Shown: positions 22,865 through 34,525 of the stretch, piece after piece
Position numbering within the stretch: the stretch's first letter is position 1
How the letters are laid out: each line of letters begins with the position of its first letter
NCBI RefSeq assembly: GCF_030409905.1
Contig: NZ_JAUFQT010000001.1
Span: forward strand, 1,138,001-1,202,000
Reading direction: 5' to 3'
Source of the DNA: Echinicola jeungdonensis
GTDB lineage: Bacteria; Bacteroidota; Bacteroidia; Cytophagales; Cyclobacteriaceae
Length of the DNA stretch: 64,000 nt
Made by a program: the position numbers and the translations under genes
The notes under the pieces: generated by a model
What the model saw: the letters and a program-made list of their open reading frames with translations, nothing else
Database searches by the model: none
What the model was told of the DNA's origin: nothing

Positions 22865-23107
22865 CTAAATCTCCATATTGATCTGATCCAGGTAAAATTT
22901 CATCCTGGTATGGGCGTGGTTTAAAAAATCAATTTTATCGATTTTATCCAATTTGTGGTTATAAAAAACTTCTATGTATTCATTTTCCAGCAAGTAGAGA
23001 TTTACTTTATGGCCATAGTATCTTATCCCTACCACAAAGGTTCCTTCTGTGTAGAGCTTATTGATTTTTTTATGCAAAGGTAATTTTATAAAATCTTCCC
23101 TAACCAT
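22865..23107 (-). CDS. Small conserved-looking hypothetical protein
   Basis: The likely start is ATG 23107 (MVREDFIKLPLHKK), giving 80 residues; an upstream Met adds ten basic residues. The protein has no signal or membrane segment. It looks like a compact alpha/beta protein (GTFVVGIRYYGHKVNLYLLE, then IEVFYNHKLDKIDKIDFL), with normal codon use and protein-like hydrophobic patterning. It stands alone between convergent coaE and divergent NlpC/P60 genes. I do not recognise a family with a known function. Confidence 0.6.
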   Translation of the reverse strand: MVREDFIKLPLHKKINKLYTEGTFVVGIRYYGHKVNLYLLENEYIEVFYNHKLDKIDKIDFLNHAHTRMKFYLDQINMEI

Positions 23108-23327
23108 TACTCTTCCTTTCCATTTCCCTGCTGACAACTAAGCCATTGCCAAAACCAAGTTATAAAACTATAAACCTAAAGCTATAACTTCAAATTTCCT
23201 GGTTTTATTATTTTCAAATAATTTTTATTCATCCAGCCCCCACAACTTTAGTTACGCAATCTTTGTGTTTAAATATTGATTCAATTCCATTACTTTGGTA
23301 TAATTGATTCAAAATTCTTTCATTAAA

Positions 23328-23816
23328 ATGCAATTAGGACTAGCACAACATTTTCGAAAATTTTTTATCCCCTTAATTCTTTTGGCTCTTATTGCATTAA
23401 GCTCTTGTTCTTCTTCCAAAAGAATTAGGAAAAGCCAAGCCAAACAGGTAGTTAAAACGGCCATGTCCTATCGGGGAACTCCCTATAGATATGGGGGTAC
23501 CACTCGGTCAGGGTTGGATTGTTCAGCCCTTTTGTACCTTTCCTTCCAAAGTATCGGGGTAAGCTTACCAAGAACTTCAGCAGCACAAAGCAAAGTGGGG
23601 AAAAAAGTTTCCATTAAAAAATTGGAAGAAGGGGATGTGGTGTTTTTTGCCACAGGAAGAAGAAAAAACAGGGTCACCCATGCTGGAATAATCACGGAGG
23701 CCAATAAAAAAAGGACTCAGTTTATACATTCCAGCTCCTCATTGGGAGTAACGGAGGACAACCTGTTTTCCACCTATTGGTTCAATAAACTGGTTAGGGC
23801 CAGAAGAATATTCTAG
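23328..23816 (+). CDS. NlpC/P60 family lipoprotein (peptidoglycan endopeptidase)
   Basis: Starting at ATG 23328 the product is 162 residues, with a lipobox LSSC (Cys27); a TTG eight codons upstream is in frame but unnecessary. The NlpC/P60 papain-like domain shows catalytic Cys65 in RSGLDCSALLY, His118 in VTHAGII and a polar third residue at His134 in QFIHSSSS. Such enzymes cut the D-Glu to diaminopimelate bond or related cross-peptide links in murein. It is probably attached to the outer membrane facing the periplasm. It is monocistronic. A near-consensus -7 element (TTACTTTG, 23290-23297) precedes it. Confidence 0.92.
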   Translation: MQLGLAQHFRKFFIPLILLALIALSSCSSSKRIRKSQAKQVVKTAMSYRGTPYRYGGTTRSGLDCSALLYLSFQSIGVSLPRTSAAQSKVGKKVSIKKLEEGDVVFFATGRRKNRVTHAGIITEANKKRTQFIHSSSSLGVTEDNLFSTYWFNKLVRARRIF

Positions 23817-25625
<1,809 letters not shown>

Positions 25626-25630
25626 ACTAA

Positions 25631-25702
25631 TTTCCTCATTCCTTATGAGGAAAATAAATCTCAACACTTTTCAGCTCCAACAGGAGAAAGAGTGTTGGGA
25701 TT
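25631..25702 (+). promoter_or_regulatory. Two hairpins between atpD and atpC
   Basis: TTTCCTCAT (25631-25639) pairs with ATGAGGAAA (25645-25653). A second, longer and imperfect stem pairs CAACACT (25662-25668) with AGTGTTG (25691-25697), followed by GGGATTTT. The second resembles a weak terminator inside the operon and could lower atpC expression relative to atpD, or stabilise the atpD 3' end. Confidence 0.45.
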
Positions 25703-25724
25703 TTAACACTAAATACGCATCAAA

Positions 25725-25970
25725 ATGCATCTAGAAATAATCACACCGGATAAAAAGGTATTCCGAGGAGAAGTTTCCGAAGCAAGCTTTCCTGGGGCTT
25801 CTGGTGCTTTTCAGGTATTGAAAAATCACGCCCCGCTTATAGCTGTGCTGGACAAAGGCTTGGTATCCTTCCAAACCCACGATGAGAAAAAATCCATGAC
25901 AGTTGATGGAGGTGTTGTTGAAGTAAGAGATAACGAGATTATCCTATTGGCCGAAAAAGTCTTGGATTAA
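25725..25970 (+). CDS. atpC: F-type ATP synthase epsilon subunit, short form
   Basis: At 81 residues this is only the N-terminal beta-sandwich domain of epsilon (MHLEIITPDKKVFRGEVSEA; FPGASGAFQVLKNHAPLIA), without the C-terminal two-helix domain that inhibits ATP hydrolysis in E. coli and Bacillus. The stop is followed by a good terminator, so the short form is natural rather than truncated by the window. It follows atpD by 99 bp. Confidence 0.92.
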   Translation: MHLEIITPDKKVFRGEVSEASFPGASGAFQVLKNHAPLIAVLDKGLVSFQTHDEKKSMTVDGGVVEVRDNEIILLAEKVLD

Positions 25971-25993
25971 TCTTTTCTCAAAAGAACATACTT

Positions 25994-26022
25994 AAGCGAA
26001 CCCTAACCGGTTCGCTTTTTTT
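25994..26022 (+). terminator. atpC/glpF bidirectional terminator
   Basis: AAGCGAACC (25994-26002) and GGTTCGCTT (26009-26017) form a perfect 9-bp stem followed by a T-run that reaches the glpF stop codon. It can serve the convergent atpC and glpF transcripts. Confidence 0.8.
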
Positions 26023-26761
26023 ATTTGGACCCCAGGGTTAAATACAGTAATGCCGCCAAAGAGGCTCCTGCAAATGGGCCTAAAACTGGAACCCAACTGT
26101 ATTCCCAATCACTACTCCCCTTACCTTTAATTGGCAGGATTTGATGCATTAACCTGGGGCCAAAATCCCTGGCTGGGTTTATGGCATAACCAGTAGTCCC
26201 TCCTAAAGACAAACCTATTACCCAAACCAACAAGGCAACTGGCAAAGCCCCAAGAGAACCCAAACCAATGGGCGTGTTATGTTCATCGGCCAAAGAAGCT
26301 TCTGTTGAATAGAGGATCACAAAAATCAACACAAAAGTACCAATCACCTCAGATAAAAAATTAGCCCAGTAATTCCTAATGGCTGGCATGGTGGCAAAGG
26401 GGACAAATTTTAAAACAGGGTCATCTGTTTCCTTGAAATGGTCCCAATAAACCAGCCAAGCCAAAAATGACCCAAATCCTGCTCCCAAGACTTGGGCAAG
26501 GATATAACCTGGCACCAATTCCCAGCTGAAAACCCCGGCCAATGCCAAACCCAGACTCACTGCTGGATTGATATGGGCACCACTATAAGGCCCAGACACA
26601 ACAACAGCAATAAATACCGATAATGCCCACCCCGTTGTAATGACAATCCAACCACTGGATTTTCCTTTGGTTTTGTTCAACACCACATTGGCAACCACCC
26701 CTGATCCAAGAGTCAGCAACAAAGCGGTACCAATAAATTCTGCGATATAAACATTCATCAT
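26021..26761 (-). CDS. glpF: Glycerol uptake facilitator (MIP/aquaporin family)
   Basis: The 246-residue, six-helix channel has both pore signatures: AHINPAVSLG (first NPA) and YAINPARDFGPR (second NPA followed by Asp). The NPARD form is typical of aquaglyceroporins rather than water-only aquaporins, so glycerol passage is expected. It sits 36 bp after glpK as the last gene of a glpD-glpK-glpF operon on the minus strand. Start choice is between two adjacent Met codons. Confidence 0.93.
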   Translation of the reverse strand: MMNVYIAEFIGTALLLTLGSGVVANVVLNKTKGKSSGWIVITTGWALSVFIAVVVSGPYSGAHINPAVSLGLALAGVFSWELVPGYILAQVLGAGFGSFLAWLVYWDHFKETDDPVLKFVPFATMPAIRNYWANFLSEVIGTFVLIFVILYSTEASLADEHNTPIGLGSLGALPVALLVWVIGLSLGGTTGYAINPARDFGPRLMHQILPIKGKGSSDWEYSWVPVLGPFAGASLAALLYLTLGSK

Positions 26762-26797
26762 GCCTAATTCAAAACCAAGATGGATTCCAAAGAAAAA

Positions 26798-28312
26798 TCA
26801 TAAGGGGTTATCCTCCTCAATCCATTCCCTGGATCGCTCTACCGCCTTGTGCCAATAGTGCAATTTCTTTTCCCTTATCTTTTGATCCATTTGGGGATAA
26901 AAGGCGGCTCCTTCCCCCCAGAGGCCTTCCAGTTCCTCAATGCTATCCCAATAGCCTATGGCAAGACCTGCCAGATAGGCTGCCCCTAATGCGGTAGTTT
27001 CTGTATATTTAGGTTTTCTAATGGCCCCCCTGATAAGGTCAGCCTGAAACTGCATCAAAAAGTTATTCCTGGAAGCTCCCCCATCCACTCTTAATTCTAA
27101 GGTCCTTTCATTCGAATCTCTTTCCATAGCTTTTAAAACATCATAAACCTGAAAAGCAATAGCCTCCAAGCCAGCCCTAACCAGATGTGCTTTGGTAGTT
27201 CCGCGGGTCAAACCAAAGAATGTCCCCCGGGCTTCCTGGTCCCAATAGGGAGCTCCAAGCCCAGTAAGTGCCGGAACAAAATATACTCCATCATTGTCAG
27301 GAATGCTGGTGGCCAAATCTTCACTTTCGGAGGAATGGCCAAATAAGCCAACCTCATCCCTCAACCATTGGATAGCTGACCCACCAACAAAAACACTTCC
27401 TTCCAAAGCGTATTGCACCTCATCCCCAATTTGCCAGGCTACTGTTGTGAGCAATTGATTTTCGGATTTCACTGGTTTATCTCCTGTGTTCATTACCAAG
27501 AAACAACCTGTACCGTATGTGGTTTTTGCCATCCCTTGCTGGACACATAATTGACCAAATAATGCAGCTTGCTGGTCTCCGGCAATCCCGGCTACAGGTA
27601 TTTTAGCCGACAGGATATCACCTGCGGTTTCACAATAAATTTCTGAGCTGGATTTAACTTGGGGCAAAATAGATTTTGGTATATCAAATAGTTCCAAGAG
27701 CTCATCGTCCCACCGTTTTTCATGGATATTGAAAAGCATTGTCCTACTGGCATTGGTAATATCGGTAATATGCTCTTTGCCATTACTTAATTTCCAAATC
27801 AACCAACTATCTACCGTTCCAAAGCAGATATCCCCTTTTTCTGCTTTGACCCTTGCCCCATCCACTTTATCCAGTATCCATTTGATTTTTGTAGCCGAAA
27901 AATAAGCATCGATTACAAGACCGGTTTTTTCATTGATCTTTTCCGAAAGCCCTTGTTTTTTAAGTTCATTACAGTACCCTGAATTCCTCCTATCTTGCCA
28001 TACAATGGCTGGATAAAGAGGCTTTCCCGTATTTCTGTCCCAAAGGATGGTTGTTTCTCGTTGATTGGTGATCCCTAATGCGGCAATCTGGGATGGGCGA
28101 ATCTCGGCCAAGGTAATCACCTCCAAAATTACCGATGCCTGTGAGGTCCAAATTTCCACAGGGTCATGTTCCACCCAACCTGATTTGGGAAAATATTGTT
28201 TGAAGTTTTTATGGGCTTTGGCTACCGCTTGTCCCTTTTTATCAAATAGTATTGCTCTCGAACTTGTCGTTCCTTGGTCTAAGGCTAAAATGTAATCGTT
28301 AATTTGGGTCAT
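26798..28312 (-). CDS. glpK: Glycerol kinase
   Basis: The 504-residue FGGY-family kinase starts [17 protein letters not shown] (phosphate-1 loop) and has the glycerol-binding GWVEHDP and the AIVWQDRR region. It phosphorylates glycerol at sn-3, trapping it as glycerol 3-phosphate for GlpD. The start overlaps the end of glpD by 14 bp, suggesting translational coupling. Length and motifs are normal. Confidence 0.97.
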   Translation of the reverse strand: MTQINDYILALDQGTTSSRAILFDKKGQAVAKAHKNFKQYFPKSGWVEHDPVEIWTSQASVILEVITLAEIRPSQIAALGITNQRETTILWDRNTGKPLYPAIVWQDRRNSGYCNELKKQGLSEKINEKTGLVIDAYFSATKIKWILDKVDGARVKAEKGDICFGTVDSWLIWKLSNGKEHITDITNASRTMLFNIHEKRWDDELLELFDIPKSILPQVKSSSEIYCETAGDILSAKIPVAGIAGDQQAALFGQLCVQQGMAKTTYGTGCFLVMNTGDKPVKSENQLLTTVAWQIGDEVQYALEGSVFVGGSAIQWLRDEVGLFGHSSESEDLATSIPDNDGVYFVPALTGLGAPYWDQEARGTFFGLTRGTTKAHLVRAGLEAIAFQVYDVLKAMERDSNERTLELRVDGGASRNNFLMQFQADLIRGAIRKPKYTETTALGAAYLAGLAIGYWDSIEELEGLWGEGAAFYPQMDQKIREKKLHYWHKAVERSREWIEEDNPL

Positions 28313-29882
28313 ATTTTTTGACTTTAATGAAATATTTCTTGGCTATCTTATTAAAATCTTCAAGTTCTTCTTTCACCCAGGAATCTTCCAGGCCTATTTC
28401 AGCTGCCATCACTTCAGCCACTTTTGGAGCTGCTTCGAGGGCAGCTTTGGCGTCCAGGATCAAAAGCCTTATCCTGCGGGAAAGGATATCCTCCAATTTT
28501 ATGGCCATTTCCTCCCTTATTGCCCAAATTACTTCTGCAAAAGTAAAGGGGTATTGGGGGTGAAGTTTTTCCCCTAATTCAGGGCTATCTTTTATCAACT
28601 TTTGGATACTGGTGGCCTTTATTCCATACCCCCCCAAATGCCCAGGCAATTGTCGATGGGTATATCCCCAAATTTTGATTTTGCTGGAGGTACTTTCCCC
28701 CGGACTGGTACCGGTTATTTTTTTAAAATAATCCACGGTATCTTCTCCCATTTTTCGGAAAGTAGTCCATTTTCCCCCAGTAAGGGTCACCAATTTGGAG
28801 GATGAAACCCAAATTTTATGGTGCCTGGATATTTCCTTTGATTTGGCATTTGGTTCCTGTGGTGCAGCCAATGGCCGCATTCCCGCAAAAACCGAAAGGA
28901 CATCTCTTCTGGTTGGCGTCCTTTCCAAATACATTCCAGCACTATGGAGAATGAAATCAATTTCCCTGGAAAGGGCCTCTGGCTCCAATCTGGCTTTCTT
29001 CCTTATAGTATCTGTAGTACCTACAATCAACTTCCCCTGCCAGGGAACAATAAACAGCACCCTACCATCCTTAGTTTTGGGAATCAAAATAGCATCTTTT
29101 CCTCCCAAAAATGATGGATCCAAAACCAAATGAATCCCCTGACTTGGCCGAATCCGAGCTTTCATTTCCATTTGATCCAATTTAATAATTTTATCCACAA
29201 AAATCCCTGTGGCATTCACCACCATTTTAGCTTTGGTTAAAAAAGTTTGTTGGTTTACCTGGTCTTTACCTTTCAAACCAATTATTTCCCCTTCCTTGTT
29301 TTTGATCAAGCCTGTGATTTTATAATAGTTCAGTACACAGCCCCCAAGGCTATCACAAGTTTGGGCAATATTTAAGGCCAGTCGGGCATCGTCAAATTCA
29401 CCATCATAATATACTATTCCCCCAAGCAGGCCCTCTTTCTTAATATTTGAAATTTTTTGGATGGTTTCCTCTTTGGAAATGAAATGGGAACTCCCCAAAC
29501 TCAAACTTCCAGACATCCAATCATAAATTTTCAGCCCCAAATAATACCTTATTTTAGCCCTCCAGGAATAAATTGGAATAATAAAAGCCTGAACTTTTGT
29601 CAAATGGGGAGCATTTTTTAAAAGCCTTCCCCGCTCCCTCAATGCTTCCCAGACCAAAAAAACATCTCCTTGGGCCAAGTACCTGACTCCGCCATGCACC
29701 AATTTGGTACTTCGGCTGGAAGTCCCCTTGGCAAAATCTGATTCTTCAAAAAGCACCACTTTCAACCCTCTGGAAAGTGCATCTAAGGCCACACCTAACC
29801 CGGAAGCCCCACCACCAATGACGGCAATATCCCAAGCCTCCTTTTGAGCTGCCAATCGCCTTAAGTTATCCTCCCTATCCAT
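28299..29882 (-). CDS. glpD: Aerobic glycerol-3-phosphate dehydrogenase
   Basis: The 527-residue FAD enzyme has the N-terminal dinucleotide motif [10 protein letters not shown], the [17 protein letters not shown] block typical of GlpD/GlpA, and a C-terminal helical domain ([19 protein letters not shown]). It oxidises glycerol 3-phosphate to dihydroxyacetone phosphate, passing electrons to quinone at the inner membrane. It is the first gene of the glpDKF operon and is divergent from the DeoR-type regulator, 124 bp away. Confidence 0.96.
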   Translation of the reverse strand: MDREDNLRRLAAQKEAWDIAVIGGGASGLGVALDALSRGLKVVLFEESDFAKGTSSRSTKLVHGGVRYLAQGDVFLVWEALRERGRLLKNAPHLTKVQAFIIPIYSWRAKIRYYLGLKIYDWMSGSLSLGSSHFISKEETIQKISNIKKEGLLGGIVYYDGEFDDARLALNIAQTCDSLGGCVLNYYKITGLIKNKEGEIIGLKGKDQVNQQTFLTKAKMVVNATGIFVDKIIKLDQMEMKARIRPSQGIHLVLDPSFLGGKDAILIPKTKDGRVLFIVPWQGKLIVGTTDTIRKKARLEPEALSREIDFILHSAGMYLERTPTRRDVLSVFAGMRPLAAPQEPNAKSKEISRHHKIWVSSSKLVTLTGGKWTTFRKMGEDTVDYFKKITGTSPGESTSSKIKIWGYTHRQLPGHLGGYGIKATSIQKLIKDSPELGEKLHPQYPFTFAEVIWAIREEMAIKLEDILSRRIRLLILDAKAALEAAPKVAEVMAAEIGLEDSWVKEELEDFNKIAKKYFIKVKKYDPN

Positions 29883-30006
29883 TTGGTCACAAATTGATAT
29901 ATAAAGTAATATAAAATGAGATTTTAAGAAAATTTGGGATTAAAAATGGATTAATTCAATGGACCTCGTCATTTTAATAAAAGAAATTATTATTTTCAGT
30001 ATCAAC

Positions 30007-30771
30007 ATGAATACTACTGAACGTCAACATCTAATACTTGAAAGATTACAAAATGGAGGTCATCTTGATGAAGAAGAATTGGCCAAGCTTTTTGACGTTT
30101 CTACCAGAACCATCCGAAAGGATTTAAAAAAATTGGAGGAACTGGGTTTATTCCATTTTCCCCAAATGGGGTATAATTCAACCCTGTCAAATTTCAATGA
30201 CACCCCTTTTCTTGGGAATGAGATAGTCAATATTGAGGAAAAACAAAAAATTGCCCAAAGAGCCATCCATTTTCTAAATGAAGATGATGCCATTATTCTG
30301 GGTGCAGGAACTACAATTTTGGCATTTGCCCAGGCCATTCCAAAAAATTTCCAATTGACCGTATTATCTGCAGCAATGGACATTTCCATGGAACTTATCA
30401 GCAAACCTAAAATTGAAATTGTTCAGTTGGGGGGATTGGTAAGGAGGAGAAATGCATCGGTGCTGGGGCCTCATGCAGTAGAGATGATGCGTCATTTCGC
30501 CTGTAACAAATTATTTCTTAGTGCAGATGGAATCAGCTTGGAGTATGGCCTGTCCACTTCCAATCTAATGGAAGCACACCTCAGTTCCCGGATGATCCGC
30601 TCTGTACAAAAGACCATCATTCTGGCAGATTCCAGTAAGTTTAATAAAAGGAGCTTCGGGAAAATTTGTGAACTGGTGGAGGATATCGACCAGATTATCA
30701 CGGACCAGAAGCTTTCCACTCATATTTTTCATCAGTTGGAGGACAAAGGCATTGAAGTCACCTTAGTCTGA
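30007..30771 (+). CDS. DeoR-family transcriptional regulator, probable glycerol regulon repressor
   Basis: From ATG 30007 the product is 254 residues (MNTTERQHLILERLQ); an upstream start would add 16 hydrophobic residues and is rejected. It has the N-terminal DeoR helix-turn-helix (LAKLFDVSTRTIRKDLKKLEEL, about 20-41 in part) and the C-terminal sugar-phosphate sensor domain with LGAGTT, DGIS and ILADSSKF. Known relatives include GlpR, which is released by glycerol 3-phosphate. The divergent position next to glpD supports a GlpR-like role. No operator pair was identified with certainty in the 124-bp divergent gap. Confidence 0.85.
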   Translation: MNTTERQHLILERLQNGGHLDEEELAKLFDVSTRTIRKDLKKLEELGLFHFPQMGYNSTLSNFNDTPFLGNEIVNIEEKQKIAQRAIHFLNEDDAIILGAGTTILAFAQAIPKNFQLTVLSAAMDISMELISKPKIEIVQLGGLVRRRNASVLGPHAVEMMRHFACNKLFLSADGISLEYGLSTSNLMEAHLSSRMIRSVQKTIILADSSKFNKRSFGKICELVEDIDQIITDQKLSTHIFHQLEDKGIEVTLV

Positions 30772-30793
30772 AGCATTTCTCCATCAATAAAAA

Positions 30794-30811
30794 AGGAGCC
30801 TTAAAGCTCCT
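30794..30811. terminator. Bidirectional terminator between glpR-like and GroES-like genes
   Basis: AGGAGC (30794-30799) pairs with GCTCCT (30806-30811). An A-run lies on the left and a T-rich stretch on the right. The hairpin overlaps the stop of the GroES-like gene. Confidence 0.65.
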
Positions 30812-31175
30812 CTTCTCTTTCCAACATCAAAATGGCGTTTTGGGAAACAATAAAATATTTTTCCCCTTCATAAATCACCTCATGGGCACCTGTCAGTAAA
30901 AATATTGCCAGATCACCCTCTTTTGCCTGCAAAGGCACATATTTGATGCTTTCATCTTTTTCCTTCCAAGGTTCATCATCTTCCACAGGAACCGGAATGG
31001 GATAACCAGGCCCTGCTTTGATAATATACCCTTGCTGGACTTTTTCCTTTTCCTGAACTCCCGGAGGAAGATATAGCCCGCTGGAAGTCTTATCATTGGC
31101 CTTTTTGGGTTTGATCAGAACCCGGTCTCCGACCACTAACAGTTTTTTCAGTTTGTTATCTTCTGATATCCTCAT
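30801..31175 (-). CDS. GroES/Cpn10-family co-chaperone-like protein
   Basis: The 124-residue protein has the Cpn10 start LLVVGDRVLIKPKKAND, the SSGLYLPPGVQEKEKVQQG mobile-loop region and the GDLAIFLLTGAHEVIYEGEKYFIV barrel strands. It is longer than GroES (about 95 residues) because of an acidic insertion (VPVEDDEPWKEKDES, around 62-76). It is not next to groEL, lying instead between the glycerol regulon and dnaK. It may be a Bacteroidota paralogue with a specialised partner, so I give no groS symbol. Confidence 0.85.
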   Translation of the reverse strand: MRISEDNKLKKLLVVGDRVLIKPKKANDKTSSGLYLPPGVQEKEKVQQGYIIKAGPGYPIPVPVEDDEPWKEKDESIKYVPLQAKEGDLAIFLLTGAHEVIYEGEKYFIVSQNAILMLEREEEL

Positions 31176-31227
31176 AATATTCTTGGCTTAAATGGCCTGA
31201 AAAATTTACCTTGTCTTATTAATAGAA

Positions 31228-31255
31228 AAAGGCATCCCGTCACCGAGATGCCTTT
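31228..31255 (-). terminator. dnaK terminator
   Basis: AAAGGCATC (31228-31236) pairs with GATGCCTTT (31247-31255). A T-run follows on the minus strand, 27 bp after the dnaK stop. Confidence 0.8.
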
Positions 31256-31282
31256 GTATTGCTAAGAAGATCCCGAAGAAAA

Positions 31283-33220
31283 TTATTTTTTATCTTCTTC
31301 GTTTACTTCTTCATAATCCACGTCGGATACACCGTCTCCGGAAGAACCGGAAGCTTGATCTCCAGAAGCTTGTCCACCTCCTGCAGCGCCGGCACCTGCA
31401 GCGCCTTCTCCTTGAGTGGCATTGTACATTTCAGTAGAGGCTGCTTCCCAAGCTTTGTTCAACTCCTCAATTGCAGGAGTGATTTCGGCAAGGTTTTGTG
31501 ATTTATGAGCTTCTTTTAGTTTTTCCAAAGCACCATTGATGGTAGTTTTGTTTCCATCAGAAAGTTTGTCACCAAACTCCTTCAATTGCTTTTCAGTTTG
31601 GAAAATCAAGCTATCTGCTTGGTTAAGCTTCTCAATTTTCTCTTTTTCTTCTTTATCGGCAGCAGCATTAGCTTCTGCTTCCTTCTTCATTTTTTCGATT
31701 TCTTCTTCTGACAATCCGGAAGAAGATTCGATCTTAATTTTCTGCTCTTTACCGGTTCCTTTGTCTTTGGCGGAAACATGAAGGATACCGTTGGCATCAA
31801 TATCGAAAGTCACTTCAATTTGAGGAACTCCTCTCGGTGCAGGCGGAATATCGCTCAACTGGAACCTTCCGATACTTCTGTTGTCTTTGGCCAATGGCCT
31901 TTCACCTTGCAATACGTGGATATCCACTGCAGGTTGGTTATCAGCAGCTGTAGAGAACACCTCTGACTTTTTGGAAGGGATGGTCGTATTGGCTTCAATG
32001 AGTTTGGTGAATACACCTCCCATAGTTTCAATACCCAAAGAAAGTGGTGTCACATCCAACAACAATACATCTTTCACTTCTCCAGTCAACACCCCACCTT
32101 GGATGGCAGCACCAATGGCTACAACCTCATCAGGGTTCACACCTTTGGAAGGTTTCTTACCGAAGAATTTCTCTACTTCTTCCTGAATTTTTGGAATACG
32201 GGTAGAACCACCTACCAAGATTACCTCATCAATATCACCTGCAGACAAACCTGCATCTGACAAGGCTTTTTGGCAAGGCTCCATAGATCGTTTCACCAGA
32301 CCTTCTGACAGTTGTTCAAACTTCGCTCTTGACAAATTTCTTACCAAGTGCTTAGGTCCTGATTGGGTAGCAGTGATATAAGGCAGGTTGATTTCTGTAG
32401 AAGAAGAGCTTGACAATTCAATTTTGGCTTTCTCAGCAGCTTCTTTTAGCCTTTGAAGCGCCATTGGATCATCCTTCAGATTGATATCTTCCTCTGATTT
32501 AAATTCATCAGCCAGCCAGTCAATGATTACCTGGTCAAAGTCATCACCACCCAAGTGAACATCACCATTGGTTGATTTTACTTCAAATACACCATCACCT
32601 AACTCAAGAATAGAAATGTCAAAGGTACCACCTCCAAGGTCATACACTGCGATTTTCATATCCTGGTTTTTCTTATCCATACCATAAGCCAACGCTGCAG
32701 CTGTAGGCTCATTGATGATTCTCTTCACATCCAACCCGGCAATTTGTCCTGCTTCCTTAGTCGCTTGACGTTCTGCATCATTAAAATAAGCTGGTACTGT
32801 AATCACTGCTTCAGTAACTTCTTGTCCCAAGAAGTCTTCTGCTGTGGTCTTCATTTTTTGAAGAATCATAGCAGAAAGCTCCTGAGCTGTATAGGAACGT
32901 TCACCGATTTTGATGACTACCGTATCGTTAGCCCCTTGATCTACCTTATAAGATGCATGTTTTTTCTCATCAGAAACCTCAGAGAATTTTTTCCCCATGA
33001 ATCTCTTTACGGAAGAAACGGTATTGGCAGGGTTGGTGATCGCTTGTCTCTTGGCTGGATCCCCTACTTTTCGCTCACCATTTCCATTGTCCAAAAATGC
33101 AACAATTGATGGCGTCGTTCTTCTTCCTTCACTGTTTTGGATTACCACTGGCTCGTTACCCTCCATTACGGCAACGCAGGAGTTTGTGGTACCCAAGTCT
33201 ATACCAATAATTTTTCCCAT
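31283..33220 (-). CDS. dnaK: Molecular chaperone DnaK (Hsp70)
   Basis: The 645-residue protein opens with [17 protein letters not shown] (ATP phosphate loop) and has [14 protein letters not shown] and [11 protein letters not shown] of the nucleotide-binding domain, the [14 protein letters not shown] linker and substrate domain, and a Gly/Ala-rich C-terminus ending [13 protein letters not shown]. It refolds proteins with DnaJ and GrpE. Neither co-chaperone gene is adjacent; the gene is monocistronic, with its own terminator. Confidence 0.98.
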   Translation of the reverse strand: MGKIIGIDLGTTNSCVAVMEGNEPVVIQNSEGRRTTPSIVAFLDNGNGERKVGDPAKRQAITNPANTVSSVKRFMGKKFSEVSDEKKHASYKVDQGANDTVVIKIGERSYTAQELSAMILQKMKTTAEDFLGQEVTEAVITVPAYFNDAERQATKEAGQIAGLDVKRIINEPTAAALAYGMDKKNQDMKIAVYDLGGGTFDISILELGDGVFEVKSTNGDVHLGGDDFDQVIIDWLADEFKSEEDINLKDDPMALQRLKEAAEKAKIELSSSSSTEINLPYITATQSGPKHLVRNLSRAKFEQLSEGLVKRSMEPCQKALSDAGLSAGDIDEVILVGGSTRIPKIQEEVEKFFGKKPSKGVNPDEVVAIGAAIQGGVLTGEVKDVLLLDVTPLSLGIETMGGVFTKLIEANTTIPSKKSEVFSTAADNQPAVDIHVLQGERPLAKDNRSIGRFQLSDIPPAPRGVPQIEVTFDIDANGILHVSAKDKGTGKEQKIKIESSSGLSEEEIEKMKKEAEANAAADKEEKEKIEKLNQADSLIFQTEKQLKEFGDKLSDGNKTTINGALEKLKEAHKSQNLAEITPAIEELNKAWEAASTEMYNATQGEGAAGAGAAGGGQASGDQASGSSGDGVSDVDYEEVNEEDKK

Positions 33221-33668
33221 AACGTTTATTATATTTCTTTTGCTGTTTCCAATTGATTACTCGAAATCATAGTTATCAACTCATGTGCCAAGTAGTTTCT
33301 TCGCCTTTTCCGTGCCAGATTGGCAGAATTTATGACACTTCCTCAAATTGCACCAAGGAAAAAACTGCCAATTCTTATTTTTACTGGCAAAAAAAGAAGA
33401 TTATTAGGGCCTCCTCTCATCCCTCTATGGACAAATAAAAAACTTCCGCTGCCACTCCAATGATTATTAATGTCCCTATAACAATAAATTTTTCAGGATA
33501 ATTTATGGCGTCCTTCAACTCTTGGACATTTATTCCATAAGGCAGGGATTTCTTTCATCCCAATCCGGAAAGCTAAGCCCAACAAAACTCCAGTTGGGAA
33601 ATTCCACCAATTAACATTTTTGACCTTTATTATTTATTTTTGGGTCCAAATAGGGAAAACTATTCAGC
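33221..33668. other. Divergent gap between dnaK and MOSC gene
   Basis: About 450 bp. It must contain the dnaK and MOSC promoters, but I found no exact -33/-7 match, no CIRCE element and no repeat. Confidence 0.5.
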
Positions 33669-34463
33669 ATGAAACTTCAGGACATATATATATATCCAAT
33701 AAAATCTCTGGGAGGCATCCGTTTGGAACAGACTCAGGTTGGCATTAAGGGATTTCAGTGGGATCGCAGATGGATGCTTGTGGATGAAAACGGCCAGTTT
33801 TTGACCCAAAGGACCATTCATAAAATGGCCCTTTTGCAAGTACAATTAAGAGAAAAGGGGGTAGTTGTATTCCATAAACAAAAGCCCGAATTGTCCCTCC
33901 AAATCCCTTTAGAACCGGAAACACAGCATTTTATTCCTGTCACCGTCTGGAGCGATAAAGTCGAAGGCCAAATTGTCAGCCCAACTGCCAACCAATGGTT
34001 TTCTGAGTTTTTAGGACAGCCCTGCCAATTGGTTTTTATGCCTGATTTCATCCAAAGGAAGGTGGATCCAGATTATGCAGTAAATGGGGAAACTGTAGGT
34101 TTTGCTGATGCCATGCCTTATTTGCTGATTGGCCAGGCCAGCCTCGATGACCTGAATTCAAAGTTAGGAAAACCTGTACCCATGGAGCGTTTCAGGCCCA
34201 ACATGGTATTTTCAGGGGCTGAGCCTTTTGAGGAAGATACTTGGAAAGAAGTCGCCATTGGGGACTGCAAGTTTAAGGTAGCCAAACCTTGCGCCCGGTG
34301 TATACTGACTACGGTGGACCAAAATACTGGAATAAAGGGAAAGGAACCCTTAAAAACATTAGCCACTTATCGCACCAAAGATCAAAAAGTGCTTTTTGGG
34401 CAAAACTTGATTGCCTTGTCCACCGGCCAGGTAAAAGTGGGAGATCCCGTAATAAAGAAGTGA
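33669..34463 (+). CDS. MOSC domain-containing protein (YcbX/mARC-like)
   Basis: The 264-residue protein combines the MOSC N-terminal beta-barrel (IYIYPIKSLGGI, then FQWDRRWMLVDENGQFLTQR) with a MOSC domain (MERFRPNMVFSG; AKPCARCILTTVDQ). The Cys in PCARC is the position that binds molybdenum cofactor in YcbX and mARC proteins. These enzymes reduce N-hydroxylated compounds such as N-hydroxylaminopurine. There is no C-terminal ferredoxin domain (YcbX of E. coli has one), so an external electron donor is needed. It is convergent with hemE. Confidence 0.88.
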   Translation: MKLQDIYIYPIKSLGGIRLEQTQVGIKGFQWDRRWMLVDENGQFLTQRTIHKMALLQVQLREKGVVVFHKQKPELSLQIPLEPETQHFIPVTVWSDKVEGQIVSPTANQWFSEFLGQPCQLVFMPDFIQRKVDPDYAVNGETVGFADAMPYLLIGQASLDDLNSKLGKPVPMERFRPNMVFSGAEPFEEDTWKEVAIGDCKFKVAKPCARCILTTVDQNTGIKGKEPLKTLATYRTKDQKVLFGQNLIALSTGQVKVGDPVIKK

Positions 34464-34517
34464 GATGGGAGAAATAAGATATTAGATAGGCCACTGATAT
34501 CTTATTTCCCTCATCTC
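34462..34517. repeat. Near-perfect 21-bp inverted repeat between convergent genes
   Basis: Arms 34462-34482 and 34497-34517 are complementary at 19 of 21 positions with a 14-nt loop. They lie between the MOSC and hemE stops, with the left arm reaching into the MOSC stop codon. The left arm resembles the tract at 4101-4126. It may act as a bidirectional terminator, although no T-run is present. Confidence 0.5.
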
Positions 34518-34525
34518 CCCCCTAT

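Noticed and set aside
32744..33109. 121-codon frame antisense to dnaK
   Set aside because: It is fully antisense to a conserved chaperone gene and has no independent support.
30801..33220. Heat-shock CIRCE operator near the GroES-like and dnaK genes
   Set aside because: No TTAGCACTC / GAGTGCTAA inverted repeat was found in the flanking gaps.
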